From NCBI RefSeq assembly GCF_009557615.1, contig NZ_CP045652.1, positions 3,844,001 through 3,908,000 of the forward strand: a stretch of DNA of 64,000 bases, in the 5' to 3' direction. Below, one piece after another: positions 33,985 through 43,160 of the stretch. This DNA is from Sphingobacteruim zhuxiongii. GTDB lineage: Bacteria; Bacteroidota; Bacteroidia; Sphingobacteriales; Sphingobacteriaceae. How positions within the stretch are numbered: the first letter of the stretch is position 1; every line of letters starts with the position of its first letter. A program made the translations under genes and the position numbers. The notes under the pieces are model-generated. The model searched no databases and was not told the origin of the DNA. It worked only from the letters and a program-made list of their open reading frames with translations.

Positions 33985-35622
33985 TTACATCATGCCGCCC
34001 ATACCGCCACCCATTGGAGGAGCACCAGCACCACCAATATTGTCTTCTGGATCGTCTGCAAGGACACATTCTGTTGTTAATAACATAGAAGCTACAGAAG
34101 CTGCATTTTCTAAAGCAACACGAGAAACTTTAGTAGGATCAATTACACCTGCTGCAATTAAGTTCTCATACTTATCAGTACGTGCATTGTAACCAAAGTC
34201 AGCTGTTCCTTCTTTTACTTTTTGCACAATTACAGCACCTTCGATACCTGCGTTTGCACAGATTTGACGTAAAGGCTCTTCGATTGCACGTTTGATAATA
34301 TCAATACCGATTTGCTCATCTTCATTATCACCTTTAAGGTCCGCTAATGCTTCTGTTGCACGAATGAAAGCAACACCACCTCCAGCAACAATACCTTCTT
34401 CTACTGCCGCACGTGTCGCGTGTAAAGCATCGTCAACACGATCCTTCTTCTCTTTCATTTCAACTTCAGTAGTTGCTCCAACGTATAATACAGCAACACC
34501 GCCAGATAATTTAGCTAAACGTTCTTGTAATTTCTCACGATCATAATCAGAAGTTGTAGTTTCAATTTGAGAACGGATTTGAGCAACACGAGCCTTAATA
34601 TCATCAGCTACACCTGATCCGTTGATAATCGTAGTGTTATCTTTATCGATTAAAACTTTCTCAGCTTGTCCTAGGTATGATAATTCAGCATTTTCTAATT
34701 TATATCCTCTTTCTTCAGAGATAACTGTTCCACCAGTTAAGATTGCGATATCTTCTAACATCGCTTTACGACGATCACCGAATCCTGGAGCTTTTACAGC
34801 TGCAACTTTCAGTGAACCACGAATCTTATTTACTACTAATGTAGCCAAAGCTTCACCGTCTAAATCTTCTGCGATAATTAATAATGGTTTACCAGTCTGA
34901 ACTTGTTTCTCCAAAATTGGCAACAATTCTTTCATGTTACTAATTTTCTTGTCGTAGATCAAAATGTAAGGACTGTCTAATTCAGCCTCCATTTTGTCAG
35001 AGTTAGTCACGAAATATGGAGATAAGTAACCGCGGTCGAATTGCATACCTTCAACAGTTTTTACTTCTGTTTCTGTACCTTTTGCTTCTTCGACAGTAAT
35101 TACTCCGTCGTTTCCAACTTTTTCCATTGCTTCAGCGATTAAAGAACCAATGATTTCATCATTGTTCGCTGAGATAGAAGCAACTTGTTTAATTTTATTA
35201 TTGTCAGCACCAACTACTTGAGATTGTGCCTTCAAGTTATTTACAACTGCGCTTACCGCTTTGTCAATACCACGTTTCAAATCCATTGGATTAGCACCCG
35301 CAGCAACCGATTTGATACCTGGAGCAACAATCGCTTGTGCCAAAACAGTTGCAGTAGTTGTACCATCACCAGCTTGATCTGCTGTTTTTGAAGCTACTTC
35401 TTTTACCATTTGTGCACCCATGTTCTCTAAAGCATCTTTCAATTCGATTTCTTTAGCAACTGAAACACCATCTTTTGTAATTGCTGGAGAACCAAATTTT
35501 TTCTCGATGATTACGTTACGACCTTTAGGTCCTAATGTTACCTTTACTGCATTTGCTAATGTATCAACACCTTTTTTCAGTGCGTCACGAGCCTCAACGT
35601 TATATTTTACTTGTTTTGCCAT
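33985..35622 (-). CDS. groL: chaperonin GroEL (Hsp60)
   Basis: The 545-aa ATP-dependent chaperonin subunit has the classical start [20 protein letters not shown], the ATP-binding segment [17 protein letters not shown] and [12 protein letters not shown], the apical-domain region [19 protein letters not shown] (19 letters), and the Gly-Met-rich C-terminal tail [10 protein letters not shown]. Length is standard and no key residue is missing. It lies 88 bp downstream of groES on the same strand and the two form the usual operon. Confidence 0.99.
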   Translation of the reverse strand: MAKQVKYNVEARDALKKGVDTLANAVKVTLGPKGRNVIIEKKFGSPAITKDGVSVAKEIELKDALENMGAQMVKEVASKTADQAGDGTTTATVLAQAIVAPGIKSVAAGANPMDLKRGIDKAVSAVVNNLKAQSQVVGADNNKIKQVASISANNDEIIGSLIAEAMEKVGNDGVITVEEAKGTETEVKTVEGMQFDRGYLSPYFVTNSDKMEAELDSPYILIYDKKISNMKELLPILEKQVQTGKPLLIIAEDLDGEALATLVVNKIRGSLKVAAVKAPGFGDRRKAMLEDIAILTGGTVISEERGYKLENAELSYLGQAEKVLIDKDNTTIINGSGVADDIKARVAQIRSQIETTTSDYDREKLQERLAKLSGGVAVLYVGATTEVEMKEKKDRVDDALHATRAAVEEGIVAGGGVAFIRATEALADLKGDNEDEQIGIDIIKRAIEEPLRQICANAGIEGAVIVQKVKEGTADFGYNARTDKYENLIAAGVIDPTKVSRVALENAASVASMLLTTECVLADDPEDNIGGAGAPPMGGGMGGMM

Positions 35623-35710
35623 TGTTGTTAAAATTGTATTCAGATAGTGTCTGCCGACTATAGGTCAATGCGTTCACTATTGTTTGATTGTTAAAATTAG
35701 ATTGATTGAA

Positions 35711-35986
35711 TTACAGAACTGCGTAGATATCAGCCTCACGCATAATTAAATATTCTTTACCTTCATAAGTAATCTCAGTTCCAGCGTATTTACCGTATAA
35801 TACTTTGTCACCAACTTGAACAGTAAGAGGTTCTTCAGGTTTACCAGTACCAACTGCTACGATGGTTCCTTGAGATGGTTTTTCTTTCGCAGTGTCAGGA
35901 ATGTAGATACCTGATGCTGTTTTTTCTTCTGCTGGAGCAGGCTCTACTACTACTCTGTCTCCGATAGGTTTAATACTTAAAGCCAT
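35711..35986 (-). CDS. groS: co-chaperonin GroES (Hsp10)
   Basis: The 91-aa lid of the GroEL cage shows [14 protein letters not shown], the mobile loop [43 protein letters not shown] and the C-terminal [13 protein letters not shown]. It is the promoter-proximal gene of the groES-groEL operon. No CIRCE inverted repeat (TTAGCACTC-N9-GAGTGCTAA) is present upstream, so an HrcA-independent control is likely. Confidence 0.99.
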   Translation of the reverse strand: MALSIKPIGDRVVVEPAPAEEKTASGIYIPDTAKEKPSQGTIVAVGTGKPEEPLTVQVGDKVLYGKYAGTEITYEGKEYLIMREADIYAVL

Positions 35987-36108
35987 AATTGTATATCAGT
36001 TTTTTATATTTTTAATTCACTTCTTTGACCTAAAGCATCAGTAACTATGCCAATTAGAAATGGCTACTTTTTTTTGTCATTATTACCATTTTCAAGACAA
36101 AATCCTGA

Positions 36109-36142
36109 CAAAATATAAATAATGACTGTGTCATGTTGTCAA
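36109..36142 (-). promoter_or_regulatory. candidate groES promoter
   Basis: On the minus strand, TTTTGACA is followed by TATATTTTG (the TTTG to TATATTTTG spacing is 22 nt). This is close to the Bacteroidota -33 TTTG / -7 TAnnTTTG pattern, with one extra base inside the -7 box. The TTGACA also resembles a sigma-70 -35 element. It lies about 125 bp upstream of the groES start. Start site not demonstrated. Confidence 0.4.
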
Positions 36143-36198
36143 AATGACTATATCGGTAAGTGGCTCAGGTATGGTTAACGATATAAGAGGAAAAAGAA

Positions 36199-36226
36199 AA
36201 AGCCTTGTCCAAAGGAACAAGGCTTT
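36199..36226 (-). terminator. secG terminator
   Basis: A 10-bp stem (36199-36208 with 36217-36226, aaagccttgt/acaaggcttt) closes an 8-nt loop; on the minus strand it is followed by a T-rich tract (TTTTCTTTTTCC). It ends the secG transcript, 23 bp after the stop codon. Confidence 0.88.
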
Positions 36227-36248
36227 CAATATATTTTATCGACTTATC

Positions 36249-36632
36249 TTATTTTGTTGAATCTGTCGCCGCTGGCGCTTGCGTAGCAGGAGCTGTCGTT
36301 CCTGTTGCTGGCGTTGTTGTACCTGTTGGATTAGCGTTAGGATTCAAGTTTAAATTAGGGCCTTGTGCTGGCGCTTCAATTTGATCACTTAAGCCACCTG
36401 ATGCCGAAGCCGATGGACCAACGATGTTGATCGCTAAACTAAATACCATCAAAGCAATGATTAAAATCCAAGTTCCTTTTTCTAAGATATCTCCAGTACG
36501 TTGAACTCCCATTAAGTTAGCTCCGCCTGAAAATCCGGAAGATAAACCTCCACCCTTTGGATTTTGTATTAATACAAAAAACGATAATAATAAGCTCACT
36601 AAAATGATAAGGATAATAAATAAGGTTGTCAT
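36249..36632 (-). CDS. secG: preprotein translocase subunit SecG
   Basis: The 127-aa membrane protein has two helices (about residues 3-22 and 53-72) and the SecG hallmark VLIQNPKGGGLSSGFSGG with GDILEKGTWIL. It assists SecYE in protein export. Compared with the usual 75-110 aa it carries a 45-residue Pro/Thr/Ala/Asn-rich tail (from about residue 83), which is common in Bacteroidota. It closes the miaB-sigma-54 activator-lptE-TPR-secG group, 14 bp after the TPR gene. Confidence 0.95.
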   Translation of the reverse strand: MTTLFIILIILVSLLLSFFVLIQNPKGGGLSSGFSGGANLMGVQRTGDILEKGTWILIIALMVFSLAINIVGPSASASGGLSDQIEAPAQGPNLNLNPNANPTGTTTPATGTTAPATQAPAATDSTK

Positions 36633-36646
36633 TTTTATATTTCTAT

Positions 36647-37801
36647 TTATAACTTTTGTTCTAATTCTTTAATTCGGGTCGCAAAATACAATTTTTTTTC
36701 TGGATTCTCGGAAATTAATTTTTTAAATACTTGAATCGCTTTTTGATACATTGCTTGCCCTTCGTATATGTTTGCTAAGGTCTCAGTCACAACAGACAAA
36801 TGGTCTTCAGAACTTCGACGAGCTTTATTCTCGTTATTTATTTCTTCAGCTTTTGGAGGTTGAATTTGAGGTTCCTCACGAATAAATTTATCAATTACTT
36901 CGTCGCTCTCTTGAACAGGATTAAATTCAACTGTTTCTTTTTTGAATCGTTCACTCAATTTATCCTCGGGATTCTGAAGATGAAATATGTTCTCACGAAT
37001 TTGTTGATCTAATATCGCTTCATCTAACTTCTGTGGATCAAACTGCCCTTTCTGAGGCTTTGGCAGCACTGGCTGAGCAAACGGCTGATAAGTGTCAGCA
37101 TGTTCTAAACGTGTCTTATAAAGCCACCAGCGGAAACTATAAGGCATTAACTCATCATTATATAAGCTAATGTTCTCTTCCGAATTAGCTTCCTCTTCTA
37201 TTTTTACGCTTGGGAGAACAACTTCTACCTTAATAGTAGACTCCTGTAAAGGCTTTTCTTCGTCCCTTGTAAGGTGCTTTGAATTCTGTCGAGGTTTTGC
37301 CCCTAAAGCATAGCGCTCATAATCAAAAAGCTGACTTGCATCGATTTCATCATCAACTATTTCCTCATCGTCAGCAATCGCATTCTGCTCAACATTTGTA
37401 GATTGATTTGTTTGATCGATATTCTCATCTGGAGTAGGGAGTTCTGTCGCAATATCTTTATTATCGAAAGATTCCTCGTCAATCGAAGAAACAGCTTCCG
37501 CCTCGATAGCATCAGGATGACTAGCTAATTCCTCGAAACTAATATACTCATCAGAGTCGACTTCGATTTCAGGGATATCATTTACAGGTTTTTGTAAATA
37601 ATCTCGAAGCCAAAAAGCATTGTAAGCATACAAAAGAGTTCTCTGCTTATCAACAGACTGTTCTGCTAATTGCTTACGACGTTCATTCGCAAAAACTATA
37701 GGTTGGGAATACGGATATTTGGAAAGTAAAAATTGAAAATCCCCCTCATTCACTTCTAGTGGATTTTCTAATGCCTTTCTAAATATATTAAGTTGATCCA
37801 T
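36647..37801 (-). CDS. TPR-containing protein of the lptE-secG cluster
   Basis: The 384-aa cytoplasmic protein has a conserved N-terminal helical region (residues 1-70, EGDFQFLLSKYPYSQPIVF), a long acidic and disordered middle with many Glu/Asp residues (about 75-300), and a C-terminal TPR unit (SVVTETLANIYEGQAMYQKA, then FKKLISENPEKKLYFATRI). No enzyme motif. It lies between lptE and secG (17 and 14 bp spacing), an order recurring in Bacteroidota; the job is unknown, perhaps linked to envelope biogenesis. Confidence 0.82.
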   Translation of the reverse strand: MDQLNIFRKALENPLEVNEGDFQFLLSKYPYSQPIVFANERRKQLAEQSVDKQRTLLYAYNAFWLRDYLQKPVNDIPEIEVDSDEYISFEELASHPDAIEAEAVSSIDEESFDNKDIATELPTPDENIDQTNQSTNVEQNAIADDEEIVDDEIDASQLFDYERYALGAKPRQNSKHLTRDEEKPLQESTIKVEVVLPSVKIEEEANSEENISLYNDELMPYSFRWWLYKTRLEHADTYQPFAQPVLPKPQKGQFDPQKLDEAILDQQIRENIFHLQNPEDKLSERFKKETVEFNPVQESDEVIDKFIREEPQIQPPKAEEINNENKARRSSEDHLSVVTETLANIYEGQAMYQKAIQVFKKLISENPEKKLYFATRIKELEQKL

Positions 37802-37818
37802 TGTGTTCTATAAGTAGA

Positions 37819-38343
37819 TTACCAATTGTTAAACGCCTTGTTAAAGATATCTTCAGCGAGCATTTTTACGATCTCTTGAGAAAGTGAATTCTCTTGTCCA
37901 GTAAAATCTCCACGAAACTCCTTAAACTGAGTAAATGATTCTTCAAAATCGCTATTCCCCGTATCGTCCTTGGTATTTTTATATGTCACCTTTACAGTGA
38001 CAGTCAACCGACTTAACGCTGCCATGTCGGTATTTGACTCAACAGCAGCAGCAGTAATTCCATAGTTAGTAATAACTCCTTCGAATGTAGCGTCCCCGTC
38101 CTGATTAACTTGACTCAACCTAGACTGCGTACGAATCGTTTCTTTCAATTTCTCTGTAAACGTTTGACTCAATGAAGGATTTACAATTGGCGAGATATTC
38201 TCAAAAAATGCAACAGAATAAGTCTTTAGATTTTCCGGAATTGCACCTCCTGATAAACTATAGTTCACACCACAACCTTGTACTAAACAGATCATTAAAA
38301 TAGCCATTAAGCTAGCAACGGTGATTCCTCTTATCTTAAACAT
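37819..38343 (-). CDS. lptE: LptE-like LPS-assembly lipoprotein
   Basis: The 174-aa lipoprotein has lipobox VQGC (Cys24) and the sequence GVNYSLSGGAIPENLKTYSV, typical of LptE/RlpB-like proteins; further on come NPSLSQTFTEKLKETIRTQS and a strand-rich VTVKVTYKNTKDD part. LptE plugs LptD at the outer membrane during LPS insertion. ATG 38343 is chosen; a TTG at 38346 would add one residue. The assignment rests on sequence pattern and on its position beside the sigma-54 activator and secG, as in related genomes. Confidence 0.85.
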   Translation of the reverse strand: MFKIRGITVASLMAILMICLVQGCGVNYSLSGGAIPENLKTYSVAFFENISPIVNPSLSQTFTEKLKETIRTQSRLSQVNQDGDATFEGVITNYGITAAAVESNTDMAALSRLTVTVKVTYKNTKDDTGNSDFEESFTQFKEFRGDFTGQENSLSQEIVKMLAEDIFNKAFNNW

Positions 38344-38355
38344 CAATTTAATAGA

Positions 38356-39627
38356 TTAGTCGAGATTTAAATCTTTAATTTTCCTATATAATGTACGCTC
38401 AGAGATTCCTAATTCTTGAGCCGCTGCCTTTCTTTTTCCCTTATGCTTTCTGAGGGCCTTTTTTATCAAATCTGATTCCTTGTCGACCAAAGATAGTGAT
38501 TCTTCCACTTCCTCCACATCCTGTGTGTCGTAAGTTAAATAATCATTATTATTACTATTTGGTTGGGTTGGATTATGAATCGTCAGTGTCGCTGGCTGTG
38601 CTATTGCATAATCATCGCTAACAACGTTCGAGTTTGCAGGACGAACTTCCTGATATAACTGGTTAATATAAGGGGAGTTCTGCTCGATAGTGCCTGGATT
38701 AAATCCATTCTGGATCAATTCAACGACTAATTTCTTTAAATCAACCATGTCCTTTCGCATATCGAAAAGCACCTTATACAATAAATCTCTTTCAGAAAAG
38801 TTTTCCTTATTTGCCTCCTTAACTGGCATTGGCAAAGTTGTTTGAGATTCAACCGGAATATAATTACTCAATATTGGCGCATTAACAATACGTTCCTTTT
38901 CAAGAACCGCAATTTGCTCAGCAATATTCTTTAGTTGGCGAACATTTCCTGGCCAAGAATAATTTGTCAATAATTCCTGCGCATCTGGAGTTAACTGAAT
39001 ACCAGGTGTTCTGTATTTATCCGCAAAATCGACAACAAATTTGCGAAATAATAGATAGATATCTTCTTTACGCTCACGAAGCGATGGAATTCGCAATGGA
39101 ACAGTGTTCAAGCGATAGTACAAATCTTCACGAAACTTCCCCCTTTTTACGGCTTCATAGACATCGACATTCGTTGCAGCAACCACACGAACATTAGTCT
39201 TTTGTACTTTCGAAGATCCGACACGAATATATTCTCCACTTTCTAAGACGCGAAGTAATCGAGCTTGGGTTCCTAATGGCAACTCTCCTACTTCATCTAA
39301 AAAAATAGTACCTCCATCAACTACCTCAAAATATCCTTTACGAGATTCATGTGCTCCAGTAAAAGACCCTTTCTCGTGACCAAATAACTCAGAATCAATA
39401 GTTCCTTCAGGTATTGCCCCACAGTTCACCGCTATGAATGGTCCATGCTTACGACCACTTAACTGATGAATAATATGTGAAAAAACCTCTTTTCCAGATC
39501 CACTCTCTCCTTGAATCAAAACCGATATATCGGTAGGTGCTACTTGGCGCGCAATATCAATCGCACGATTCAATAAAGGGGAATTTCCAATAATCCCAAA
39601 CCTATTCTTGATATCCTGATGATCCAT
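38356..39627 (-). CDS. sigma-54-dependent activator without receiver domain
   Basis: The 423-aa protein begins almost directly with the AAA+ domain: Walker A GESGSGKE (residues 40-47), the sigma-54 contact loop GSFTGA (87-92), Walker B GGTIFLDEVGEL (105-116), and SWPGNVRQL. A 110-residue low-complexity linker rich in Asn/Gln/Pro follows, then a Fis-type HTH at the C-terminus (KAAAQELGISERTLYRKIKDL). There is no receiver, GAF or PAS domain, so activity must be set by expression level or partner proteins. It is the second gene of the miaB-led operon (28-bp spacing to miaB, 13 bp to lptE). Confidence 0.93.
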   Translation of the reverse strand: MDHQDIKNRFGIIGNSPLLNRAIDIARQVAPTDISVLIQGESGSGKEVFSHIIHQLSGRKHGPFIAVNCGAIPEGTIDSELFGHEKGSFTGAHESRKGYFEVVDGGTIFLDEVGELPLGTQARLLRVLESGEYIRVGSSKVQKTNVRVVAATNVDVYEAVKRGKFREDLYYRLNTVPLRIPSLRERKEDIYLLFRKFVVDFADKYRTPGIQLTPDAQELLTNYSWPGNVRQLKNIAEQIAVLEKERIVNAPILSNYIPVESQTTLPMPVKEANKENFSERDLLYKVLFDMRKDMVDLKKLVVELIQNGFNPGTIEQNSPYINQLYQEVRPANSNVVSDDYAIAQPATLTIHNPTQPNSNNNDYLTYDTQDVEEVEESLSLVDKESDLIKKALRKHKGKRKAAAQELGISERTLYRKIKDLNLD

Positions 39628-39654
39628 TTAAATCTTTATTTTTTGAAATAAATA

Positions 39655-41094
39655 TTAGTCTACGATCTTTCCAATTAATGTTGCTGAAGTACAGCTCACG
39701 CCCAGTACATTAACGTAATCTCCCACCTTATAGCGTTCATCTACTGGAAAAACAGCCATTGTATTTTGATCATTTCTACCACAAAAATCTTTATCGGAAC
39801 GTTTCGAAAAGCCTTCAATCAAAACACGATGCACTTTTCCAACGAAATTCTCAACACGATACAAGCTGTGCTCTCGTTGTAGATCAACAACCTCAGTTAA
39901 TCGACGTTTTTTAACGTCTTCCGGGATGTCGTCAGCGTAACGCTTTGCAGCCAATGTACCTGGACGCTCAGAATAAGCAAACATATACGCGAAGTCATAC
40001 TTCACATATTCCATCATTGATAACGTTTCTTTATGCTCTTCCTCTGTTTCTGTACAGAATCCGGTAATCACATCCGTAGAGATGCCGCAAGTAGGAATAA
40101 TGCGACGAATAGCATCAACTCTTTCCATGTACCATTCTCTATCGTATGTTCTGTTCATTAACTCCAATACTCTACTATTCCCCGATTGAACAGGTAAATG
40201 AATGTACTTGCAAATATTCTCATAACGAGACATGGTATGAAGAACTTCGTCTGTGATATCTTTTGGGTGAGAAGTGGAAAAACGAACGCGAAGTTCCGGA
40301 CTGACGTCAGCAACGAGCGCCAATAATTGCGCAAAGTTTACAGTTTCTTTAGGAGTTTCACCTTCCGAAACTGGCGCAGTATATTTATAAGAATCAACAT
40401 TTTGCCCCAATAAAGTAACTTCTTTATAACCGGCATCGAATAACCCCTGTGCTTCCTTTACAATTGATTCAACATCTCTACTTCGCTCTCTCCCTCTAGT
40501 AAAAGGGACTACACAGAAAGAACACATATTATCACATCCACGCATAATGGAAATGAAAGCAGAAATACCATTTGAATTTAAACGAACAGGACTAATATCG
40601 GCATATGTCTCTTCACGAGATAGCAATACATTCACTGCACGCCCACCCTCGTCAACTTTTTCAATTAGATTCGGTAGATCCCGATAGGCATCTGGACCAA
40701 CAACTACATCTACCAACTTCTCTTCTTCTAAGAACTTTGCTTTCAAGCGCTCTGCCATACAACCTAAAACACCGACAACCATCCCTGGATTCTTAGCTTT
40801 GGCCGACTCAAACTCTTTCAACCGATTACGAACGCGAGTCTCTGCATTTTCGCGAATAGAACAGGTATTTATAAAAACCACATCCGCATCCCTAAAATCT
40901 CGAGTTGTTTCATATCCCTTTTCCATAAGAATTGAAGCAACAATCTCACTATCTGAAAAGTTCATTTGGCAACCGTAGCTTTCTATATAAAGCTTACGAC
41001 CATTCGACAATCCAGTAGGCACCAACTCCAAAGCTTCCCCTTGGCGCGTCTCATCATGTGTTTTCGTAGTATGTGATAACTCTAGCATAGTCAT
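39655..41094 (-). CDS. miaB: tRNA-2-methylthio-N6-dimethylallyladenosine synthase MiaB
   Basis: The 479-aa radical-SAM methylthiotransferase modifies i6A37 of tRNAs. The N-terminal UPF0004 domain has three Fe-S cysteines ([29 protein letters not shown]), the radical-SAM cluster is [20 protein letters not shown], and a TRAM domain ends the protein ([20 protein letters not shown]). Two start codons, ATG 41094 and 41088, fit. It is the first gene of the group with the sigma-54 activator, lptE and secG. Confidence 0.97.
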   Translation of the reverse strand: MTMLELSHTTKTHDETRQGEALELVPTGLSNGRKLYIESYGCQMNFSDSEIVASILMEKGYETTRDFRDADVVFINTCSIRENAETRVRNRLKEFESAKAKNPGMVVGVLGCMAERLKAKFLEEEKLVDVVVGPDAYRDLPNLIEKVDEGGRAVNVLLSREETYADISPVRLNSNGISAFISIMRGCDNMCSFCVVPFTRGRERSRDVESIVKEAQGLFDAGYKEVTLLGQNVDSYKYTAPVSEGETPKETVNFAQLLALVADVSPELRVRFSTSHPKDITDEVLHTMSRYENICKYIHLPVQSGNSRVLELMNRTYDREWYMERVDAIRRIIPTCGISTDVITGFCTETEEEHKETLSMMEYVKYDFAYMFAYSERPGTLAAKRYADDIPEDVKKRRLTEVVDLQREHSLYRVENFVGKVHRVLIEGFSKRSDKDFCGRNDQNTMAVFPVDERYKVGDYVNVLGVSCTSATLIGKIVD

Positions 41095-41247
41095 TTTTCA
41101 AAGAATACAAAGTTACTAATAAAAACGAAAAGAAATGACAGTTTGTCAGCAGTTGACTAAAATTTAACAAATAAATTAGTGAGATAAATGAGGGATAGCC
41201 CCGCCACAAATCTTCAAATTTCCACACAGCATTTTATGTGATGTTTG

Positions 41248-42090
41248 CTAACGCTTTTTCTTCAAAATAGAGCTTTTCAAAGTGTTGTAAAAGTCGACTC
41301 CCAACAATTTCCTTAAGCTATTACGCATGACCAATTTATAATAATCGTTTTTGGTTTTAGTTCGAACGCGACTCGCAAAAAAAGCACTATTACCATCATC
41401 CTCCGCCTTGTCGTGCATGATATAAACACTATCTTTATAAAGATGAGCTAGAGGTGTTATTATCGATTGGTCGTGTTTATGATAGGCTAGAGTTGCACTC
41501 TCGGCTTTTTTTTCCTCTTCTGTCGGATCAATTATTAGTTCAGGATGTTCCAATGTGATAGATAGCCAACGCCTAATAAATTCATTCGATTTGCCTCTAA
41601 CAAGAAAAACACCGCCCATGATTTTATTATATTTGAAACCGTAATCTTGATCTTTGAGAATCTCTTTAAAGAAATTTTGAGTTGACTGCTTTGTCCAATA
41701 CCCAATTTTAGTTGAAGACTGACCAAATTTCTCCCATTCAAGCATAACATCTTTATATGCAAAACAAACTGTATCAAACTTATCAAGCAATTTAAAATAC
41801 TCCTCCCACTGATCCGATTTACAAATAGTATTTCCAGCGTCAGAATATACAACAACAGTTCCTTCTTCAAATTTTTGTAAAGTCTCCCAAATTATAGCCG
41901 GTTTCCAGGCCCAATAACCAGCACCGCGTCGATAACTTAACAAGGGAGAGTCCTTAATTACTTCCGGCAAAGTATTGGGTGTATACAAAATAACATCAGT
42001 AAACAAACCTGTATCTCTTGCCAATTTCCCAACTCGCTTCAACGAATACGCCATCGCATCATCAGCAAATGAAATAAAAACCTTTTTCAT
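41248..42090 (-). CDS. probable glycosyltransferase (GT-A-like, DxD-type)
   Basis: The 280-aa cytoplasmic protein shows GYWAWKPAIIWETL (residues 58-71) and VVVYSDAGN (79-87), where the SDAG segment lies in the position of a DxD sugar-nucleotide motif, and a GGVFLVRG segment later (around 160). This pattern resembles glycosyltransferases of the capsular/O-antigen type, but no family name is certain. The C-terminus is basic (LKKKR end). ATG 42090 is chosen over a TTG at 42093. It stands alone between the OmpA-type gene and miaB, with a terminator 195 bp upstream. Confidence 0.65.
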   Translation of the reverse strand: MKKVFISFADDAMAYSLKRVGKLARDTGLFTDVILYTPNTLPEVIKDSPLLSYRRGAGYWAWKPAIIWETLQKFEEGTVVVYSDAGNTICKSDQWEEYFKLLDKFDTVCFAYKDVMLEWEKFGQSSTKIGYWTKQSTQNFFKEILKDQDYGFKYNKIMGGVFLVRGKSNEFIRRWLSITLEHPELIIDPTEEEKKAESATLAYHKHDQSIITPLAHLYKDSVYIMHDKAEDDGNSAFFASRVRTKTKNDYYKLVMRNSLRKLLGVDFYNTLKSSILKKKR

Positions 42091-42287
42091 CAAAACAGTT
42101 TTAGTTAATATTTAGAATCCAAATTACAAGCATCAATGTGGTTTGAAGAGACTGCGAATTAGAAATCAGAGTAAAATACATTTTTTTAAGGAAATAAATT
42201 GAATGTAAAAATATGGACATAGCTCAAATGTGGCAAAAAGAAGAATCACTTAATCTTAATAATGTAGCCCTGAAACCACAAAAAAAA

Positions 42288-42325
42288 GATCGAGCGAGCT
42301 AAAATTAACTTTAGCTCGCTCGATC
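42288..42325 (-). terminator. terminator of OmpA-type lipoprotein gene, 16-bp stem
   Basis: Arms 42288-42303 and 42310-42325 (gatcgagcgagctaaa and its complement) pair perfectly around a 6-nt loop. On the minus strand a run of seven T follows. It lies 26 bp after the stop codon of the gene ending at 42352. Confidence 0.93.
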
Positions 42326-42351
42326 GAAAATATCTCGAGAAACAATTAAGC

Positions 42352-43041
42352 TTATTGACCGGCTTCTTGTTTCGCTTGTTCTTGCATTTTCTTACTTGCA
42401 ACAATCACAATCTCTACACGACGGTTTTCCGCTCTACCAGTTTCAGTATCGTTAGATGAAATTGGCTCTGAATAATTCTTACCTTCTGTTCTGATACGGC
42501 CACTCGCGATACCCTGAGATACTGCATATGACTTCACAGACGCGGCACGACCATCAGAAACCTTTTGGTTTGCTTGTAATGTACCTACATTATCAGTATG
42601 ACCTAAAACAAGAATTTCAGTATCTGGTTCTTTGTTTAATGTTTCTACTAATTTAGCAATGTTGGTTTTCGCAGTAGATTTTAACGCTGTACTGTTGAAA
42701 TCAAATAAGATTCCTGAATCAAACTTTACTAAAATACCCTCACCCACTTGCTCAACCTCAGCTCCAGCAACCGTATTCTCGATTTCTTTCGCTTGTTTGT
42801 CCATTTTCTTACCAATCAATGTACCTGCCGCACCACCAATTACAGCACCAGCAATGGCACCAACTGCCGTATTACCAGCTTTGCCACCAATTAATGCACC
42901 AATAGCACCACCAGCAGCAGTACCAACTACAGCACCTTTTGTTGTGCTACTTGTATTTTGAATAGTTGAACAGCTAGCAAACAACATCGCTGAAGTCGCA
43001 ACTGTCAATCCATAAACCGCTAATCTTTTATTCATTTTCAT
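42352..43041 (-). CDS. OmpA-family lipoprotein (YiaD-like) with glycine zipper
   Basis: The 229-aa lipoprotein has lipobox LFASC (Cys24), a glycine-zipper stretch at about 37-80 (AVVGTAAGGAIGALIGGKAG, GAIAGAVIGGAAGTLIGKK), and a C-terminal OmpA domain (about 100-215) with LGHTDNVG and RRVEIVI for peptidoglycan binding. It should tether the outer membrane to the cell wall. Start choice: ATG 43041 or 43035; a GTG at 43047 is unlikely. Monocistronic with its own terminator. Confidence 0.93.
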   Translation of the reverse strand: MKMNKRLAVYGLTVATSAMLFASCSTIQNTSSTTKGAVVGTAAGGAIGALIGGKAGNTAVGAIAGAVIGGAAGTLIGKKMDKQAKEIENTVAGAEVEQVGEGILVKFDSGILFDFNSTALKSTAKTNIAKLVETLNKEPDTEILVLGHTDNVGTLQANQKVSDGRAASVKSYAVSQGIASGRIRTEGKNYSEPISSNDTETGRAENRRVEIVIVASKKMQEQAKQEAGQ

Positions 43042-43160
43042 AACCACTAATTTTATTCTTAATATTTCTAATTTGTTTCAGTAACAGATATTTTGCAAAG
43101 CCAATGCCAAAGTCAATAACAACTAAACAAGCGATATTCAATCTGCTGACTGTCAGCTAT

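Noticed and set aside
33992..35647. Series of plus-strand open frames opposite groEL
   Set aside because: Proline- and serine-rich shadow frames created by groEL codon usage, with no homology pattern.
35987..36248. CIRCE element upstream of groES
   Set aside because: Neither half-site TTAGCACTC nor GAGTGCTAA is present in this gap.
42213..42302. 29-aa open frame in the gap between the glycosyltransferase-like and OmpA-type genes
   Set aside because: It ends inside the terminator stem at 42288-42325, lacks a convincing ribosome-binding site, and overlaps what is clearly the OmpA gene's terminator.
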